Part shown: positions 1 through 9,100 of the stretch, piece by piece
Layout of the letters: each line of letters opens with the position of its first letter
Numbering within the stretch: position 1 is the stretch's first letter
From: Akkermansia massiliensis
GTDB taxonomy: Bacteria; Verrucomicrobiota; Verrucomicrobiia; Verrucomicrobiales; Akkermansiaceae
Direction: 5' to 3'
DNA: 64,000 bases
Assembly: GCF_023516715.1 (NCBI RefSeq)
Contig: NZ_JAMGSI010000001.1
Coordinates: 62,001 to 126,000, forward strand
Notes under the pieces: generated by a model
The model's database searches: none
The model's input: the letters and a program-made list of their open reading frames with translations, nothing else
Told to the model about the DNA's origin: nothing
Position numbers and translations under genes: made by a program

Positions 1-2181
1 TTCCCCACGTTCCCGGAGGATGAACTGGAGCGGGAGAAGGGGGTGGTGCGCCGGGAGATGGCCATGTACGCGGACGATCCCGATTCCGTGGCTTACCAGC
101 TTCTGATGCAGACATTGTATCTCAAGCATCCGCGCCGCTGGCCCGTGCTGGGGGAACCCGCCGCGTTTGACTGCCTGACGCGCCAGGACGTGCTGGATTA
201 CCATGCCAGCCGCTATGTTCCGAACAATGTGGTGCTTTCCATCGCGGGAGATGTGGATGCCGCGGAGATTTTTTCCCATCTGGAACTGCTGGTGGAGGAT
301 TTAAAGTCCCGCCCCCTGAACCGGGAGCTTATTCCCCATGAACCGCACCAGTTCGGTTCCCGCAGGGTGCGCAAGGAATTTGCCGTGCCTTATTCCAAAC
401 TGAACCTTGCCTGGCGCCTGCCCTGTTCAGGCCATCCGGATACGCCGGCTCTTTCCGCCCTGGCCAGCATCCTGGGCGGGGGCCGTTCCGCGCGTTTTTA
501 TGAAAAGTTCCACGACCGCCTGGGGCTGGTGTACAGCATTGAGGTGCATTCCAACCAGTCCGAGACTGACGAAGGGGCGTTCACCATCAGCATTGACGTG
601 GACCGCGCCCAGCGTGACAAGGTGCGGGACCTGGTGCTCCAGGAACTGCGGAATCTGGCACAGGAGGATTTTACGGAGGATTTGAAGAGAGTTTGCAAGC
701 AGACGCGGGTCAGCCGCCTGCGCCGCAGGAGTTCCGCCGCCGGAGTGGCCTCGGAAATGGGGGCGGACTGGTTCGGGGCGCGCAATTTGAACCTGTCTTC
801 AGAATGGCAGGAAGCCATTGAACGGGTGACCACGGAAGACCTGCACCGCGTGTGCTCCACCTGGCTGTCCTCCCCGAATGTGACGGAAGTCAGCCTGGAT
901 CCCGTGGGCAGCAACGCCGCGGAGGAAGACGGTTCCGCCGCCGGGACGGAAACGGCCCTGAGCGAGCATGTGCTTGGCAACGGCATGAAGGTGGTGATTC
1001 GTGAGGACCACCGCCTTCCGCTGGCCTATGCCTGCCTGGCCTTCAAGGCCGGCTGCCGTGCGGAGAATGAACATGACGCCGGGGTGACGGATTTGATGTC
1101 CGAATGCCTGCTGAAAGGGACCGCCACGCGTTCTGCAGGGGACATAGCGCGTTTTCTGGAGGACATCGGAGGGGCCATCAATACCTCCACAGGCAACAAT
1201 TCCCTGAGCGTGGGCTGCCAGATTCTGGCGGAAGACCTGGATTCCGGACTGGAGCTGATGGCGGATGTGGTGATGAATCCCTCCTTCCCGGAGGACGCCT
1301 TCCTCCGGGAGAAGGAGTCCTTTGTGGCAGATGCGGAGGAGGATTTGGAAGATCCGCTTTCCGTGGCGTTCCGGCAGGAACGGAAGGTGGCCTACGGCCA
1401 TGTTTCCTACGGGAATTCCCCGTCCGGCACGCCGGAGAGCCTTTCTTCACTGACAGTGCGGGACGTGAAGGAACAGTATGAACGCATCATCTGCGCCTCC
1501 AATGCCGTGATATGCATTTCCGGAGATGTCAGGAAGGAGGAGGTTCTCCCTCTTCTGGAAAAGCGTCTTGGCGGAATGAGGGCCGGAATGCCGCCGGTCC
1601 TGACTCCCACGCCCGCGCTGCGCGCTGGCCGGGAGGTGTCCGTGCTGGACAAGCAGCAAGCCGTGCTGGTGGTGGGAATGCCGTGCGTGGACGTGGCTTC
1701 CCCGGAAATGGCGCAGGCGCTGCTGTTCCAGGCCTGGTGCAGTGACATGGCCGGTCCCGTTTTCACCAACATCCGGGAGGAAGCCGGGCTGGCCTACTAT
1801 GCCAGCTCCTCCCTGTTCATCGGCATGGACGCCGGAGGCATCTGCTTCTACCTGGGCACCTCTCCGGAACAACTGGAGGAAGCCGGGCGGCGGCTGGAAA
1901 AGACTCTGGAGATGATTCATGAGCGCGGCATGACGGAAGAGGAGCTGGAACGCACCAAGGCGTCCGCCCTTTCCTCCCGCCTGCTGGCCATGCAGTCCAA
2001 CGGAGCCCTGTGCCAGATGCTGGCTCTGGATATCCTGTTCGGGCTGCCCCTGGATGCGTTTGAACGGCAGACAGTCGCCATCAGGAACATGGAGCTGGAC
2101 CAGGTGAACGCCTTTATCAAGAAGGTGCTGGACCCCGCGCAGCCGCGTTCCTGGTCCATCGTGCGTCCGCCCCTTTCCTGA
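1..2181 (+). CDS. M16-family zinc peptidase, 5' end outside the window
   Basis: The reading frame is open from base 1, so the N-terminus, including the HxxEH zinc motif expected in the first M16 domain, lies upstream. What remains is the end of one M16 repeat and a full second repeat (from about residue 305 of the visible part, 'EHVLGNGMKVVIREDHRLPLA'-type start). The second repeat lacks an HxxEH motif, which is usual for the non-catalytic half. Family features visible are the EREKGVVRREM segment, a GGGRSARFYE loop, and a second 'AGPVFTNIREEAGLAYY' loop. Proteins of this family are processing or scavenging peptidases, often periplasmic or secreted in Gram-negatives. A clear terminator follows the stop codon. 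The assignment is secure; substrate and location cannot be told. Confidence 0.93.
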   Translation, partial: FPTFPEDELEREKGVVRREMAMYADDPDSVAYQLLMQTLYLKHPRRWPVLGEPAAFDCLTRQDVLDYHASRYVPNNVVLSIAGDVDAAEIFSHLELLVEDLKSRPLNRELIPHEPHQFGSRRVRKEFAVPYSKLNLAWRLPCSGHPDTPALSALASILGGGRSARFYEKFHDRLGLVYSIEVHSNQSETDEGAFTISIDVDRAQRDKVRDLVLQELRNLAQEDFTEDLKRVCKQTRVSRLRRRSSAAGVASEMGADWFGARNLNLSSEWQEAIERVTTEDLHRVCSTWLSSPNVTEVSLDPVGSNAAEEDGSAAGTETALSEHVLGNGMKVVIREDHRLPLAYACLAFKAGCRAENEHDAGVTDLMSECLLKGTATRSAGDIARFLEDIGGAINTSTGNNSLSVGCQILAEDLDSGLELMADVVMNPSFPEDAFLREKESFVADAEEDLEDPLSVAFRQERKVAYGHVSYGNSPSGTPESLSSLTVRDVKEQYERIICASNAVICISGDVRKEEVLPLLEKRLGGMRAGMPPVLTPTPALRAGREVSVLDKQQAVLVVGMPCVDVASPEMAQALLFQAWCSDMAGPVFTNIREEAGLAYYASSSLFIGMDAGGICFYLGTSPEQLEEAGRRLEKTLEMIHERGMTEEELERTKASALSSRLLAMQSNGALCQMLALDILFGLPLDAFERQTVAIRNMELDQVNAFIKKVLDPAQPRSWSIVRPPLS

Positions 2182-2186
2182 GGAAG

Positions 2187-2226
2187 CGGGATAACGGAGC
2201 GGCTTTTGCTCCACCTCCCGTTTTTT
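2187..2226 (+). terminator. Rho-independent terminator after the M16 peptidase
   Basis: A two-part stem (CGGGA with TCCCG, inside it GGAGC with GCTCC) is followed directly by six T. It begins six bases after the M16 stop codon. Confidence 0.85.
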
Positions 2227-2493
2227 GCCCTGTTGGCGGCCAGGTTCCACCGGGGGCCTGGCCTGCCTGCCGCAAAAGTGGGAATCGGCGTTCCGCCCGG
2301 GAATGAGGGCCTTCCGGTCCTCATCAAGTGCGGCTGCGGGAGAAAGGGAAGAAAGCCCAGCTTTGCTTCGGACGGACGTAAATGCGAAAGGCGGGAGCCT
2401 TCCGCTCCCGGATGGGAGTTTTCCGTCTTTACCGGTTTTTCAAGCGGAGTATTCCTCTTTTTCTGCCGGGCTGCCCTGCCACCGGGCGTAAAA
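2227..2493. other. Non-coding spacer between two convergent units
   Basis: Short open frames here are not supported by start signals or composition. Apart from the terminators at each end I see nothing in it. Confidence 0.5.
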
Positions 2494-2525
2494 AAGCCGT
2501 TCCCTCGCGCAGGAAGGAACGGCTT
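2490..2525 (-). terminator. Rho-independent terminator of the pyrH-frr-bactofilin block
   Basis: A perfect 10-bp stem (2494-2503 with 2516-2525, AAGCCGTTCC arm) has a 12-nt loop. Read on the minus strand it is followed by a run of U. It sits 25 bp past the bactofilin stop. Confidence 0.9.
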
Positions 2526-2549
2526 GATGAAAAAATGAGGTTCGCGGTT

Positions 2550-2870
2550 TTAACCGATTTCCGTGCGGCCCAGCAGGTGGGCGCCTTCTTCCATGGCGAG
2601 GCTGCGGGTCTTCATGTCCCCGACGACGCGGGCCTGCTGCTTGAGTTCGCAGCGGTCGGAGGTGACCTTGCCTTCTACGTTGCCGTAGATGCGCACGTCT
2701 CCGGCGGTGATGTCGCCCTTGATCTGGGCGGTTTCTCCGATGGTGACTTTTCCCTTGTCGGAAATGATTTCACCTTCGATTTTGCCGTCGATGTGCATGT
2801 CGTTCTGGAAACGGATGGTTCCCTTGATTTCAATGCCGGAGGCGAGGAAGTTTGTTACGTTGTCTGTCAT
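2550..2870 (-). CDS. Bactofilin (polymer-forming cytoskeletal protein)
   Basis: A 106-residue protein made almost entirely of the short right-handed beta-helix repeat of bactofilins (GTIRFQNDMHIDGKIEG, then GKVTIGETAQIKGDI, then GDVRIYGNVEGKV). Flanking tails are short and no membrane segment is present. Bactofilins self-assemble into filaments without nucleotides and often organise the cell envelope or peptidoglycan enzymes; which of these applies here is unknown. It is the last gene of a minus-strand run after pyrH and frr, 34 bp behind frr, with a terminator right after it. Length is typical of a minimal bactofilin. Confidence 0.92.
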   Translation of the reverse strand: MTDNVTNFLASGIEIKGTIRFQNDMHIDGKIEGEIISDKGKVTIGETAQIKGDITAGDVRIYGNVEGKVTSDRCELKQQARVVGDMKTRSLAMEEGAHLLGRTEIG

Positions 2871-2904
2871 TGTCGTAAAATGGTTGGGGATGGATGGTTC
2901 TGGC

Positions 2905-3471
2905 TCAGATGGTCATGATGTCCTTTTCCTTGACGGCCACCAGCTCGTCAATGTCCTTCACGTACTTGTCCGTGAGCTTCTGGATCTGCGTTTCCAGATC
3001 GCGCTGGCCGTCTTCCGTGACGATGTTGTCCGCCTTGAGCTTTTTGGCGGAGTCCATGCCGGCCTTGCGGGCGCCGCGTACGCGCACGCGGGCTTCTTCC
3101 GCCTGGGATTTGACAAGCTTCACGAGGTCCTTGCGGCGTTCTTCCGTGAGGGCGGGAATGGGCAGGCGGATGGAGCGGCCTTCCACCAGCGGGTTGAGGT
3201 TCAACTTGCTTTCATTGATGGCGCGGCCGATGTCATGGACGGTGCTCGGGTCAAAGGGCTGGATGAGGATGAGGCGGGGTTCCGGCGTGCTGATGACGGC
3301 CAGGCCCTTCAGCTTCATGACGGAGCCGTAGCTGGAGACGTGCACGTCCAGGTTTTCAACGAGGCCGGGGGAGGCTTTTCCCGTGCGTACGCCGGAGAAT
3401 TCCTGTTTGGCGAAGTCCACGGCCTTGAGCATGGATTCCTCCGTTTCCAATATTAATGTTTCTGCGTCCAT
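2905..3471 (-). CDS. frr: Ribosome recycling factor
   Basis: A 188-residue protein covering the whole RRF family. It has the N-terminal helix with FSGVRTGKASPGLVENL, the small beta domain (GRSIRLPIPALTEERRKDLVK), and the long C-terminal helices ending in KLTDKYVKDIDELVAVKEKDI. Together with EF-G it splits post-termination ribosomes in the cytoplasm. It follows pyrH by 55 bp in the same direction, a pairing conserved widely in bacteria. Nothing about the protein is unusual. Confidence 0.97.
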   Translation of the reverse strand: MDAETLILETEESMLKAVDFAKQEFSGVRTGKASPGLVENLDVHVSSYGSVMKLKGLAVISTPEPRLILIQPFDPSTVHDIGRAINESKLNLNPLVEGRSIRLPIPALTEERRKDLVKLVKSQAEEARVRVRGARKAGMDSAKKLKADNIVTEDGQRDLETQIQKLTDKYVKDIDELVAVKEKDIMTI

Positions 3472-3526
3472 GATTGTGGTGGGTGCTAAGTGTTTTTTGT
3501 AGGTTGGAAAAAGGGGCGTGCGGAGT

Positions 3527-4252
3527 TCAGCTGATGGTGGTGCCGATGGGTTCCCCGAGCAGGGCGCGCGTGATGTTGCCCGGCGTGTGCATGTCGAATA
3601 CGATGATGGGCTTCTTGTTGTCCATGCACAGGGTGAAGGCCGTGGAGTCCATCACCTTGAGCTGGCGTTCCAGGCATTCCTGGTAGGAAATGGCGTCAAA
3701 GCGCTTGGCGTCGGAAACCTTCTTGGGGTCCGCATCATAAACGCCGTCCACGGAGGTGGCCTTCATGACCACTTCCGCATTGATCTCGCTGGCGCGCAGG
3801 GCCGCCGTAGTGTCTGTGGAAAAGAACGGATTGCCGGTGCCGGCGGCGAAGATGACGATTTTATTGTTGTCCAGGTAGGTGCGGGCTTTCAGGCGGATGA
3901 AGGATTCCGCCACGTTTTTCATTTCAATGGCAGACTGCACCACGCAGGGGACTCCCGCGCGTTCCAGCGCGCTTTGGAGAGCCAGGGCGTTCATCACCGT
4001 GGCGAGCATGCCTACGTAGTCCGCCGTGGCGCGGTCCATGCCGCGCACGCTGGCTTTAGCCCCGCGCCAGAAGTTGCCGCCGCCCACGACCAGGCCGATC
4101 TGCACGCCGGCGCGGTGCGCCTGGGCGATTTCTTCAGCAATGCGGGCGACGATTTCCGGGGAAATGTTGTCCATGCTGCCGGGGCTGCGCAGGGCTTCTC
4201 CGCTGAGTTTCAGGAGGATTCTTTGATAGGCGGGTGCGGATGTGTCAGACAT
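3527..4252 (-). CDS. pyrH: UMP kinase
   Basis: A 241-residue amino-acid-kinase-fold protein of the bacterial UMP kinase type. Visible motifs are KLSGEAL near the start, GGGNFWRG in the phosphate-binding region, [14 protein letters not shown], and [16 protein letters not shown]. It phosphorylates UMP to UDP with ATP in pyrimidine nucleotide synthesis. The start Met lies directly before [20 protein letters not shown], which gives the normal family length. It is upstream of frr, and the MscS gene ends 66 bp before it. Confidence 0.97.
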   Translation of the reverse strand: MSDTSAPAYQRILLKLSGEALRSPGSMDNISPEIVARIAEEIAQAHRAGVQIGLVVGGGNFWRGAKASVRGMDRATADYVGMLATVMNALALQSALERAGVPCVVQSAIEMKNVAESFIRLKARTYLDNNKIVIFAAGTGNPFFSTDTTAALRASEINAEVVMKATSVDGVYDADPKKVSDAKRFDAISYQECLERQLKVMDSTAFTLCMDNKKPIIVFDMHTPGNITRALLGEPIGTTIS

Positions 4253-4318
4253 AGATGCGGATTTTACGCAGACAAGATTGAAATTTCACGGGGCAAAAAG
4301 AAAGCAAAAAGAGAGCAC

Positions 4319-5227
4319 CTACTGATTTTTCTCCGCCGTGCCGGAGATTTCCACCTGGATGGGGCTTCTGCTCTCCAGACTGCGGGTGGGGAAGGGGAAG
4401 GAAATGCCCTCTGCCGCAAAGCGGTGCTTGATGTCGTGGGCAAGCGTTTTCTGGCAGTCCAGAAAGTTGTCCTTCAGGCACCAGGCGCCGATTTTGAATC
4501 CCAGGGAGGAATCCTGGAATCCGGTGAACATGATGACGGGAGCCGGGTCGTCCAGGCAGAGCTTGTTCTGTTTGACCACTTCCTGCAATATGCTCACGAC
4601 GTGTTCAATGTCGCAATTGTAGTCCACGCCCAGGTCCAGGTCACAGCGGCGCGTGGAAAAGCGGGTGATGTTGCTCACCGGGTTTTTGATGATCATTTCA
4701 TTGGGTATGCGGACCATGGTGTTGTTCGGCAGCCGGAGCTGGACGGACATGAGGTTGATGGAGTCCACATTGCCGGTGATGCCGCCCACTTCAATCATGT
4801 CCCCCAGGTTGATTTGCTTTTCCCCCACCAGGAAGAGGCCGCTGATGATGTTGGACAGGGAGGTCTGGGAGGCGAAGCCGACCGCCACGCCGATGATGCT
4901 GGCCGCGCCCAGCAGGGTGAGGATGTCGAACCCCATCAGGGCGAAGGCTTCCACGCCGATGATGATGTAGCCTGCCTCCTTGACTATTTTAACGGTCAGG
5001 CGGGACGCCTGGGGGGACATTTTCAGGGCGGTGATTTTCCGGAGCACCTGGCAGAGCAGCTTCAGGAGAATCCAGCTGACCACCAGCCATATCACCACAT
5101 GCAGGATTTTGGCGCCCACGGACTGCACCATCTCCAGCTTGAGCCAGTCCGGCATGTTCAGAAAATCCATGGTTCTTGTCCAGATATCTTCCCTGGAGGA
5201 TGCGGCTGCCATGAAATCCATATTCAT
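4319..5227 (-). CDS. Small-conductance mechanosensitive channel (MscS family)
   Basis: A 302-residue inner-membrane protein with three hydrophobic helices in the first 130 residues (around 37-58, 76-100 and 105-130). The pore-lining stretch VGFASQTSLSNIISGLFLV follows, then the beta domain with GDMIEVGGITGNVDSINL and RIPNEMI. Such channels open on membrane tension and release solutes during osmotic downshock. Length fits the small E. coli MscS class. It is the first of the minus-strand genes leading to pyrH, but co-transcription is not certain. Confidence 0.93.
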   Translation of the reverse strand: MNMDFMAAASSREDIWTRTMDFLNMPDWLKLEMVQSVGAKILHVVIWLVVSWILLKLLCQVLRKITALKMSPQASRLTVKIVKEAGYIIIGVEAFALMGFDILTLLGAASIIGVAVGFASQTSLSNIISGLFLVGEKQINLGDMIEVGGITGNVDSINLMSVQLRLPNNTMVRIPNEMIIKNPVSNITRFSTRRCDLDLGVDYNCDIEHVVSILQEVVKQNKLCLDDPAPVIMFTGFQDSSLGFKIGAWCLKDNFLDCQKTLAHDIKHRFAAEGISFPFPTRSLESRSPIQVEISGTAEKNQ

Positions 5228-5371
5228 GCCAAGGATGTAGCAAACACCCCTGTGCGGCTCAAGGGGCGTGCGCGTATTCCTCCTGATTTATGACAGTTCC
5301 GGCATTTCCGGAAAGGGAGAGGCCGCGGCCGGGGAGGGGGGATAGCCGGGAATGTGCGCCTTAAAGGGCCG

Positions 5372-6415
5372 TCAGGTACCGGATACGCGCGTCAAGATAG
5401 AGAAAAAGCGGGAGGGCCTGTTCGGAATGAGGTACACTTTTCCTCCGGCGGAAAAGAAAATGACTTCCATGCCCTTTTCCGTCCCCCGGTCCACACGAGC
5501 CATTTTCCATTCCCCTGCAGGACTGGCGGACGTATAAACCAGATAAAATTTCAGGGAACCGTCCGGGCCTTTCTTGGCCGCTTTTGATTTATTGGAAAAG
5601 TCATACAGCTCTCCCGCCTGGTTCTTCCAGATTCCGTTTAACAGCTGGTCCACCGGTCTGCCCTCGGAATTGAATGGCTTCATGTAATTGTGGATGGCGA
5701 TCGCTTCCTCCATGCTTCCCTGCTGGGCCAGCTGCTTCTGCCTTTTTTCCACGGCGGCCAGATATTTCCGGGTTAACGGCTGGCACGCCTTGGAGTATTC
5801 CGTCAGGAATTCCTGATGCAGGTTGTTCAATCCCGGCTCCGGTGATTTGATGATGTTTTGCCTGCCGTCTTGCAGGGTGAGCCAGTCAGTACTGGAGTCC
5901 TTGTAAATCTGAATGATGGTGGAGTCGTCTTTTTTAACCCAGATGCGCAGGGGCTCCCCGGTGAAGACCACTATTTCCCGGGAGGATTTTCCGGGGTCCG
6001 CCCACTGGTCCTGGGGCTGGAATGCTGTTTGTTTAATGTCTTTTGAGAACCGCCTCAGTCCGGCATCCAGAAACTGCGTGAATTCGTTGCTGTCCCCGTT
6101 CTTTTTCCACGCCTTTCCTATGAAGAACGGGTCGATGGTGTTGGAAGAAGGCGGAGAGAGAATATCTTTTTTGATGTTTTGAAGAACGGATTGTATCTGT
6201 TTGGCTTTTTCAAAGTCGGATTGATTGACCGCCTGCTGCTGGAGGGCGAGAAGTTTTTTTGAAAATGCGGGAAGAAGAGCTTCCCCGCGCCTGGTGCAGA
6301 ATTTTTGATAGGCTGTTTCAAGGTCCCTGATGTTTTCAGGCGCTTGGGCATTTGCGGCCCAGACGGAGCCTGCAAGGGCAGAAATCAACAGGAAAGCCGG
6401 CATGAAGTAGTTCAT
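5372..6415 (-). CDS. Secreted protein of unknown function
   Basis: A 347-residue protein beginning with a signal peptide (MNYFMPAFLLISALAGSVWA, likely cleaved after the following residues). The mature part starts with a helical, probably coiled region (residues 30-90, rich in K, Q and E). It ends with a small beta-rich segment containing two tryptophan-initiated strands (GIWKNQAGELYDFSNKSKAA and GEWKMARVDRGTEK). I do not recognise the family. Met5 is an alternative start. A TTGACA lies 35 nt before the first ATG. The gene stands alone between mscS and the peroxiredoxin terminator. Confidence 0.75.
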   Translation of the reverse strand: MNYFMPAFLLISALAGSVWAANAQAPENIRDLETAYQKFCTRRGEALLPAFSKKLLALQQQAVNQSDFEKAKQIQSVLQNIKKDILSPPSSNTIDPFFIGKAWKKNGDSNEFTQFLDAGLRRFSKDIKQTAFQPQDQWADPGKSSREIVVFTGEPLRIWVKKDDSTIIQIYKDSSTDWLTLQDGRQNIIKSPEPGLNNLHQEFLTEYSKACQPLTRKYLAAVEKRQKQLAQQGSMEEAIAIHNYMKPFNSEGRPVDQLLNGIWKNQAGELYDFSNKSKAAKKGPDGSLKFYLVYTSASPAGEWKMARVDRGTEKGMEVIFFSAGGKVYLIPNRPSRFFSILTRVSGT

Positions 6416-6421
6416 TCCGGG

Positions 6422-6450
6422 TAAATTAGAACGGAAGGATCCGTTGTCAA
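6422..6450 (-). promoter_or_regulatory. Putative promoter, possibly leaderless
   Basis: On the minus strand TTGACA (6450-6445) is followed after 16 bases by TAATTT, which ends seven bases before the ATG at 6415. The -10 match is weak. The spacing suggests that transcription starts at or next to the start codon. Confidence 0.45.
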
Positions 6451-6475
6451 TACTTATATGTTAGAGAAAAGCGGC

Positions 6476-6509
6476 AAAAAGGCCGTTCCCCGGAAAAGGG
6501 AACGGCCTT
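6476..6509 (-). terminator. Rho-independent terminator of the peroxiredoxin gene
   Basis: A perfect 12-bp stem (6479-6490 with 6498-6509, AAGGCCGTTCCC arm) with a 7-nt loop. On the minus strand it is followed by five U. It lies 19 bp beyond the stop of the peroxiredoxin gene. Confidence 0.92.
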
Positions 6510-6528
6510 GAAATATTGTCGGGGCAGC

Positions 6529-7152
6529 TTACTTGCTGAGGTAGGAGGCCACGCCTTCGTGGGACGGGGTCATGGCCGCTTCACCCTTGTGCCAGCCAAG
6601 GGGGCAGACTTCTCCGTACAGTTCGAAGTGCTGGAGGGCGTCTACCACGCGGATGGCTTCATCAATGGAGCGTCCCAGCGGGAAGTCGTTGATGAGCTGG
6701 TGGCGGACGATGCCGTCCTTGTCAATCAGGAAGAGGCCGCGGTAGGCGATCAGTTCCCCGTTGACTTCCACGTTGCCGTCTTCGTCAATTTCCTCGTCTC
6801 CGGCCAGAACGCCGTAGTCGGCGGAAATGGTCTTGTTGATGTCGGAAACGATGGGGTAGCTCACGCCCTGGATGCCGCCCTGGTCACGGGGGGTGTTCAC
6901 CCAGGCCCAGTGGGAGAATTCGCTGTCCGTGGAGCAGCCTACGACGGCTACGTCACGCTTGTCGAATTCGCCCAGGGCTTCCTGGAAGCCGATCAATTCA
7001 GTGGGGCACACAAACGTGAAGTCCTTCGGGTAGAAGAACAGGATCACGTACTTTTTGCCTTTGAACTGGTCAAGACTGAAATCCGGTACGATGGTACCGT
7101 TTACAACTGCGTTTGCACTGAAATGAGGTGCCGGTTTTCCTATGAGGAGCAT
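6529..7152 (-). CDS. Typical 2-Cys peroxiredoxin (AhpC/Prx1 group)
   Basis: A 207-residue thioredoxin-fold peroxidase. The peroxidatic cysteine is Cys49 in FYPKDFTFVCPTELIGF. The resolving cysteine is in the C-terminal YGEVCPLGW, giving the intersubunit disulfide typical of this class. It reduces hydrogen peroxide and organic peroxides in the cytoplasm using a thioredoxin-like or AhpF-like partner, which is not encoded nearby. It is monocistronic, with its own promoter-like sequence and a strong terminator. The symbol ahpC would fit, but the Prx1 branch cannot be separated by eye. Confidence 0.95.
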   Translation of the reverse strand: MLLIGKPAPHFSANAVVNGTIVPDFSLDQFKGKKYVILFFYPKDFTFVCPTELIGFQEALGEFDKRDVAVVGCSTDSEFSHWAWVNTPRDQGGIQGVSYPIVSDINKTISADYGVLAGDEEIDEDGNVEVNGELIAYRGLFLIDKDGIVRHQLINDFPLGRSIDEAIRVVDALQHFELYGEVCPLGWHKGEAAMTPSHEGVASYLSK

Positions 7153-7181
7153 GGTCGGTTTTTTGGTTTGGTTCTAAAAGA

Positions 7182-7209
7182 ATGATTCCAAAAAACGAAC
7201 GAAAGTCAA
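7182..7209 (-). promoter_or_regulatory. Putative promoter of the peroxiredoxin gene
   Basis: On the minus strand TTGACT (7209-7204) and AATCAT (7187-7182) are separated by 16 bases. This would leave a leader of about 25-30 nt before the ATG at 7152. No OxyR-like palindrome was recognised. Confidence 0.4.
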
Positions 7210-7287
7210 GTGGCAATGATGCCTTCTCTGTGGCAAAAGGGCCTGTTTTCTCTTGAAAATGAAGCTTTTTTTGTCAGTATTGCCTGC

Positions 7288-8997
7288 ATGTCATCCTCAA
7301 AGGCGCAACAAGACGAGTGGTCCGGCAAAATTGGCGTGATTCTTGCTGTGGCCGGGAGCGCCGTGGGGCTGGGCAACTTTCTGCGTTTTCCGGGGCTGGC
7401 GGCCCAGTACGGCGGGGGCGCCTTCATGGTGGCGTACGGTCTCATGCTGGTGCTGGTGGGCGTGCCCGTGGCATGGGCGGAGTGGTCCATCGGGCGGCGC
7501 GGCGGCCAGATGGGAGCCCACTGCGCCCCCGGCGTATTCTGGTACCTGACCAAGGGGTCCAGGCTGTGGAAGTTCCTGGGGGTGCTCGCGGTTCTGGGCC
7601 CTTCCTCCGTGGCCTTTTACTACATGGTGGTGGAGGCGTGGTGCTGCGGCTATTTCTGGAAGATGCTGACCCAGCCGGAGGTATTTGCCACGGCTGAGGG
7701 AACGGCGCAGACCTTTTTCAGTTTCACGGGGATGTACGGGGACGGGAGCGCCCTGCTGTCCGACAACGGGCTGCTCTGGATCGTCGGCGGGGTCATCCTG
7801 CTGAACCTGGGAATCATTTACCGGGGCATCAGCAAGGGAATCGAGATGTTTTCACGCTGGTTCATGCCGATACTCCTGCTGATTTCCCTGGTGCTGCTGG
7901 TGCGCATTTTGTGCATCGGCACGCCGGACCCATCCTATCCGGACCGCAGCATTGAGCAGGGGCTGGGGTATATGTGGAATCCCAGCAAGGTGTTGGTGGA
8001 GGAGCAGGACCGGGACAGCGGGGAGTGGAAGACGGTTTCCATGGTGTCCGCCTCCCACCGGGGGGCCATGGATGAAGCCGTGCGGCAGGTGGAAATGTCC
8101 GGCGGAACCCGCAGGCTGACCGAGGTGACGTTGTGGGACGGCCTGAAAAACATTGAACTTTGGATAGCGGCGGCCGGGCAGGTGTTCCTGAGCCTTTCCG
8201 TAGGGACGGGGCTGATCCTGACTTATGCGAGCTACGTCAGGAAGAAGGAGGACATCGCATTGAGCGGCCTTTCCGCGGCCGCCTCCAACGAGGTGTGCGA
8301 GGTGGGCATTGCCGGCATGATGACGGTGCCTGCCGCCGTGGCGTTCCTGGGGGTGGCCGGAGCCGCCGGGCAGGGAACTTTTGCGCTGGGGTTCATGGTG
8401 CTTCCGCAGGCCTTTGCCAAGATGGGCTCCAGCGTGATCTTCGGCAGCCTGTTTTTCCTGCTCCTGACCGTGGCGGCGGTTACCAGCTCCATTTCCATGA
8501 TGCAGGTGGGCCTGTCCTTTATTGAAGAGTTCATGGGGTTGAAACGCAAGATGGCCGTGGTGGTGCAGGGTTTTTTCACGGCCACGGGCACGCTGATCGT
8601 CGCCTGGTACAGCGGCAACCTGCTGGCGATGGATACGTATGATTTCTTCCTGGGCACCCTGTGTTTCTTTGTAAGCGCCATGGTGATGATGATTCTGTTC
8701 TCCTGGAAGCTGGGAGTGGACCGGGGGCTGATGGATCTGGAAGACGGTTCCGTCATCCGCATTCCCAGAATCTACCGCTTCATCATGAAGTTCGTGACGC
8801 CCACGCTGCTGCTGGCGATTTTCCTGACCTGGCTGGCCCAGAACATCTGGGTGAAGCAGGCCGCCCCCATTGAAGCGCTGGGACGCGGGGAGCATGGCGC
8901 GGTTATTCCGATGGGCTTTCTGGCGGCCTACACCCTGTTCCTGCTCTTTATCACCATGGCGTCCGGAAGGCACAAGGTGTACCACGGCCCGCGGTAG
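7288..8997 (+). CDS. Sodium-dependent transporter of the NSS (SNF) family
   Basis: A 569-residue inner-membrane protein. The start is placed at the ATG giving MSSSKAQQDEWSGKIGVILA, because the first NSS helix begins only 15 residues later and the 26 residues upstream are not family-like. The family signature of helix 1 (AGSAVGLGNFLRFPGLAAQYGG) contains the unwound sodium/substrate site. About 12 hydrophobic helices follow. A soluble insert of about 60 residues (around 210-275, WNPSKVLVEEQDRDSGEW region) is longer than in LeuT. The protein should import an amino acid or related solute with sodium; the substrate cannot be told. It stands alone. Confidence 0.92.
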   Translation: MSSSKAQQDEWSGKIGVILAVAGSAVGLGNFLRFPGLAAQYGGGAFMVAYGLMLVLVGVPVAWAEWSIGRRGGQMGAHCAPGVFWYLTKGSRLWKFLGVLAVLGPSSVAFYYMVVEAWCCGYFWKMLTQPEVFATAEGTAQTFFSFTGMYGDGSALLSDNGLLWIVGGVILLNLGIIYRGISKGIEMFSRWFMPILLLISLVLLVRILCIGTPDPSYPDRSIEQGLGYMWNPSKVLVEEQDRDSGEWKTVSMVSASHRGAMDEAVRQVEMSGGTRRLTEVTLWDGLKNIELWIAAAGQVFLSLSVGTGLILTYASYVRKKEDIALSGLSAAASNEVCEVGIAGMMTVPAAVAFLGVAGAAGQGTFALGFMVLPQAFAKMGSSVIFGSLFFLLLTVAAVTSSISMMQVGLSFIEEFMGLKRKMAVVVQGFFTATGTLIVAWYSGNLLAMDTYDFFLGTLCFFVSAMVMMILFSWKLGVDRGLMDLEDGSVIRIPRIYRFIMKFVTPTLLLAIFLTWLAQNIWVKQAAPIEALGRGEHGAVIPMGFLAAYTLFLLFITMASGRHKVYHGPR

Positions 8998-9066
8998 GCG
9001 GGGGAAAACCGGCGCGGATGTCCGTTTATCCGTGGCTTGCGGCAGCCGGAGGTCCAATCCGGAGGC

Positions 9067-9092
9067 TTGACCGCCGCCGGATTTGATATAGT
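9067..9092 (+). promoter_or_regulatory. Putative promoter of the AsmA-like gene
   Basis: TTGACC at 9067-9072 starts 34 nt before the ATG at 9101, and TATAGT lies at 9087-9092. The 14-base spacer is shorter than normal, so the assignment is tentative. No Shine-Dalgarno sequence is present. Confidence 0.3.
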
Positions 9093-9100
9093 CTGTTACC

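Noticed and set aside
3518-5293. Plus-strand open frame of 591 codons
   Set aside because: Antisense of pyrH and mscS, with the same low-complexity composition.
2490-6509. Similar stems in the terminators at 2494-2525 and 6479-6509
   Set aside because: Both contain GCCGTTCC, but terminators in GC-rich genomes often look alike, and two copies do not show a repeat family.
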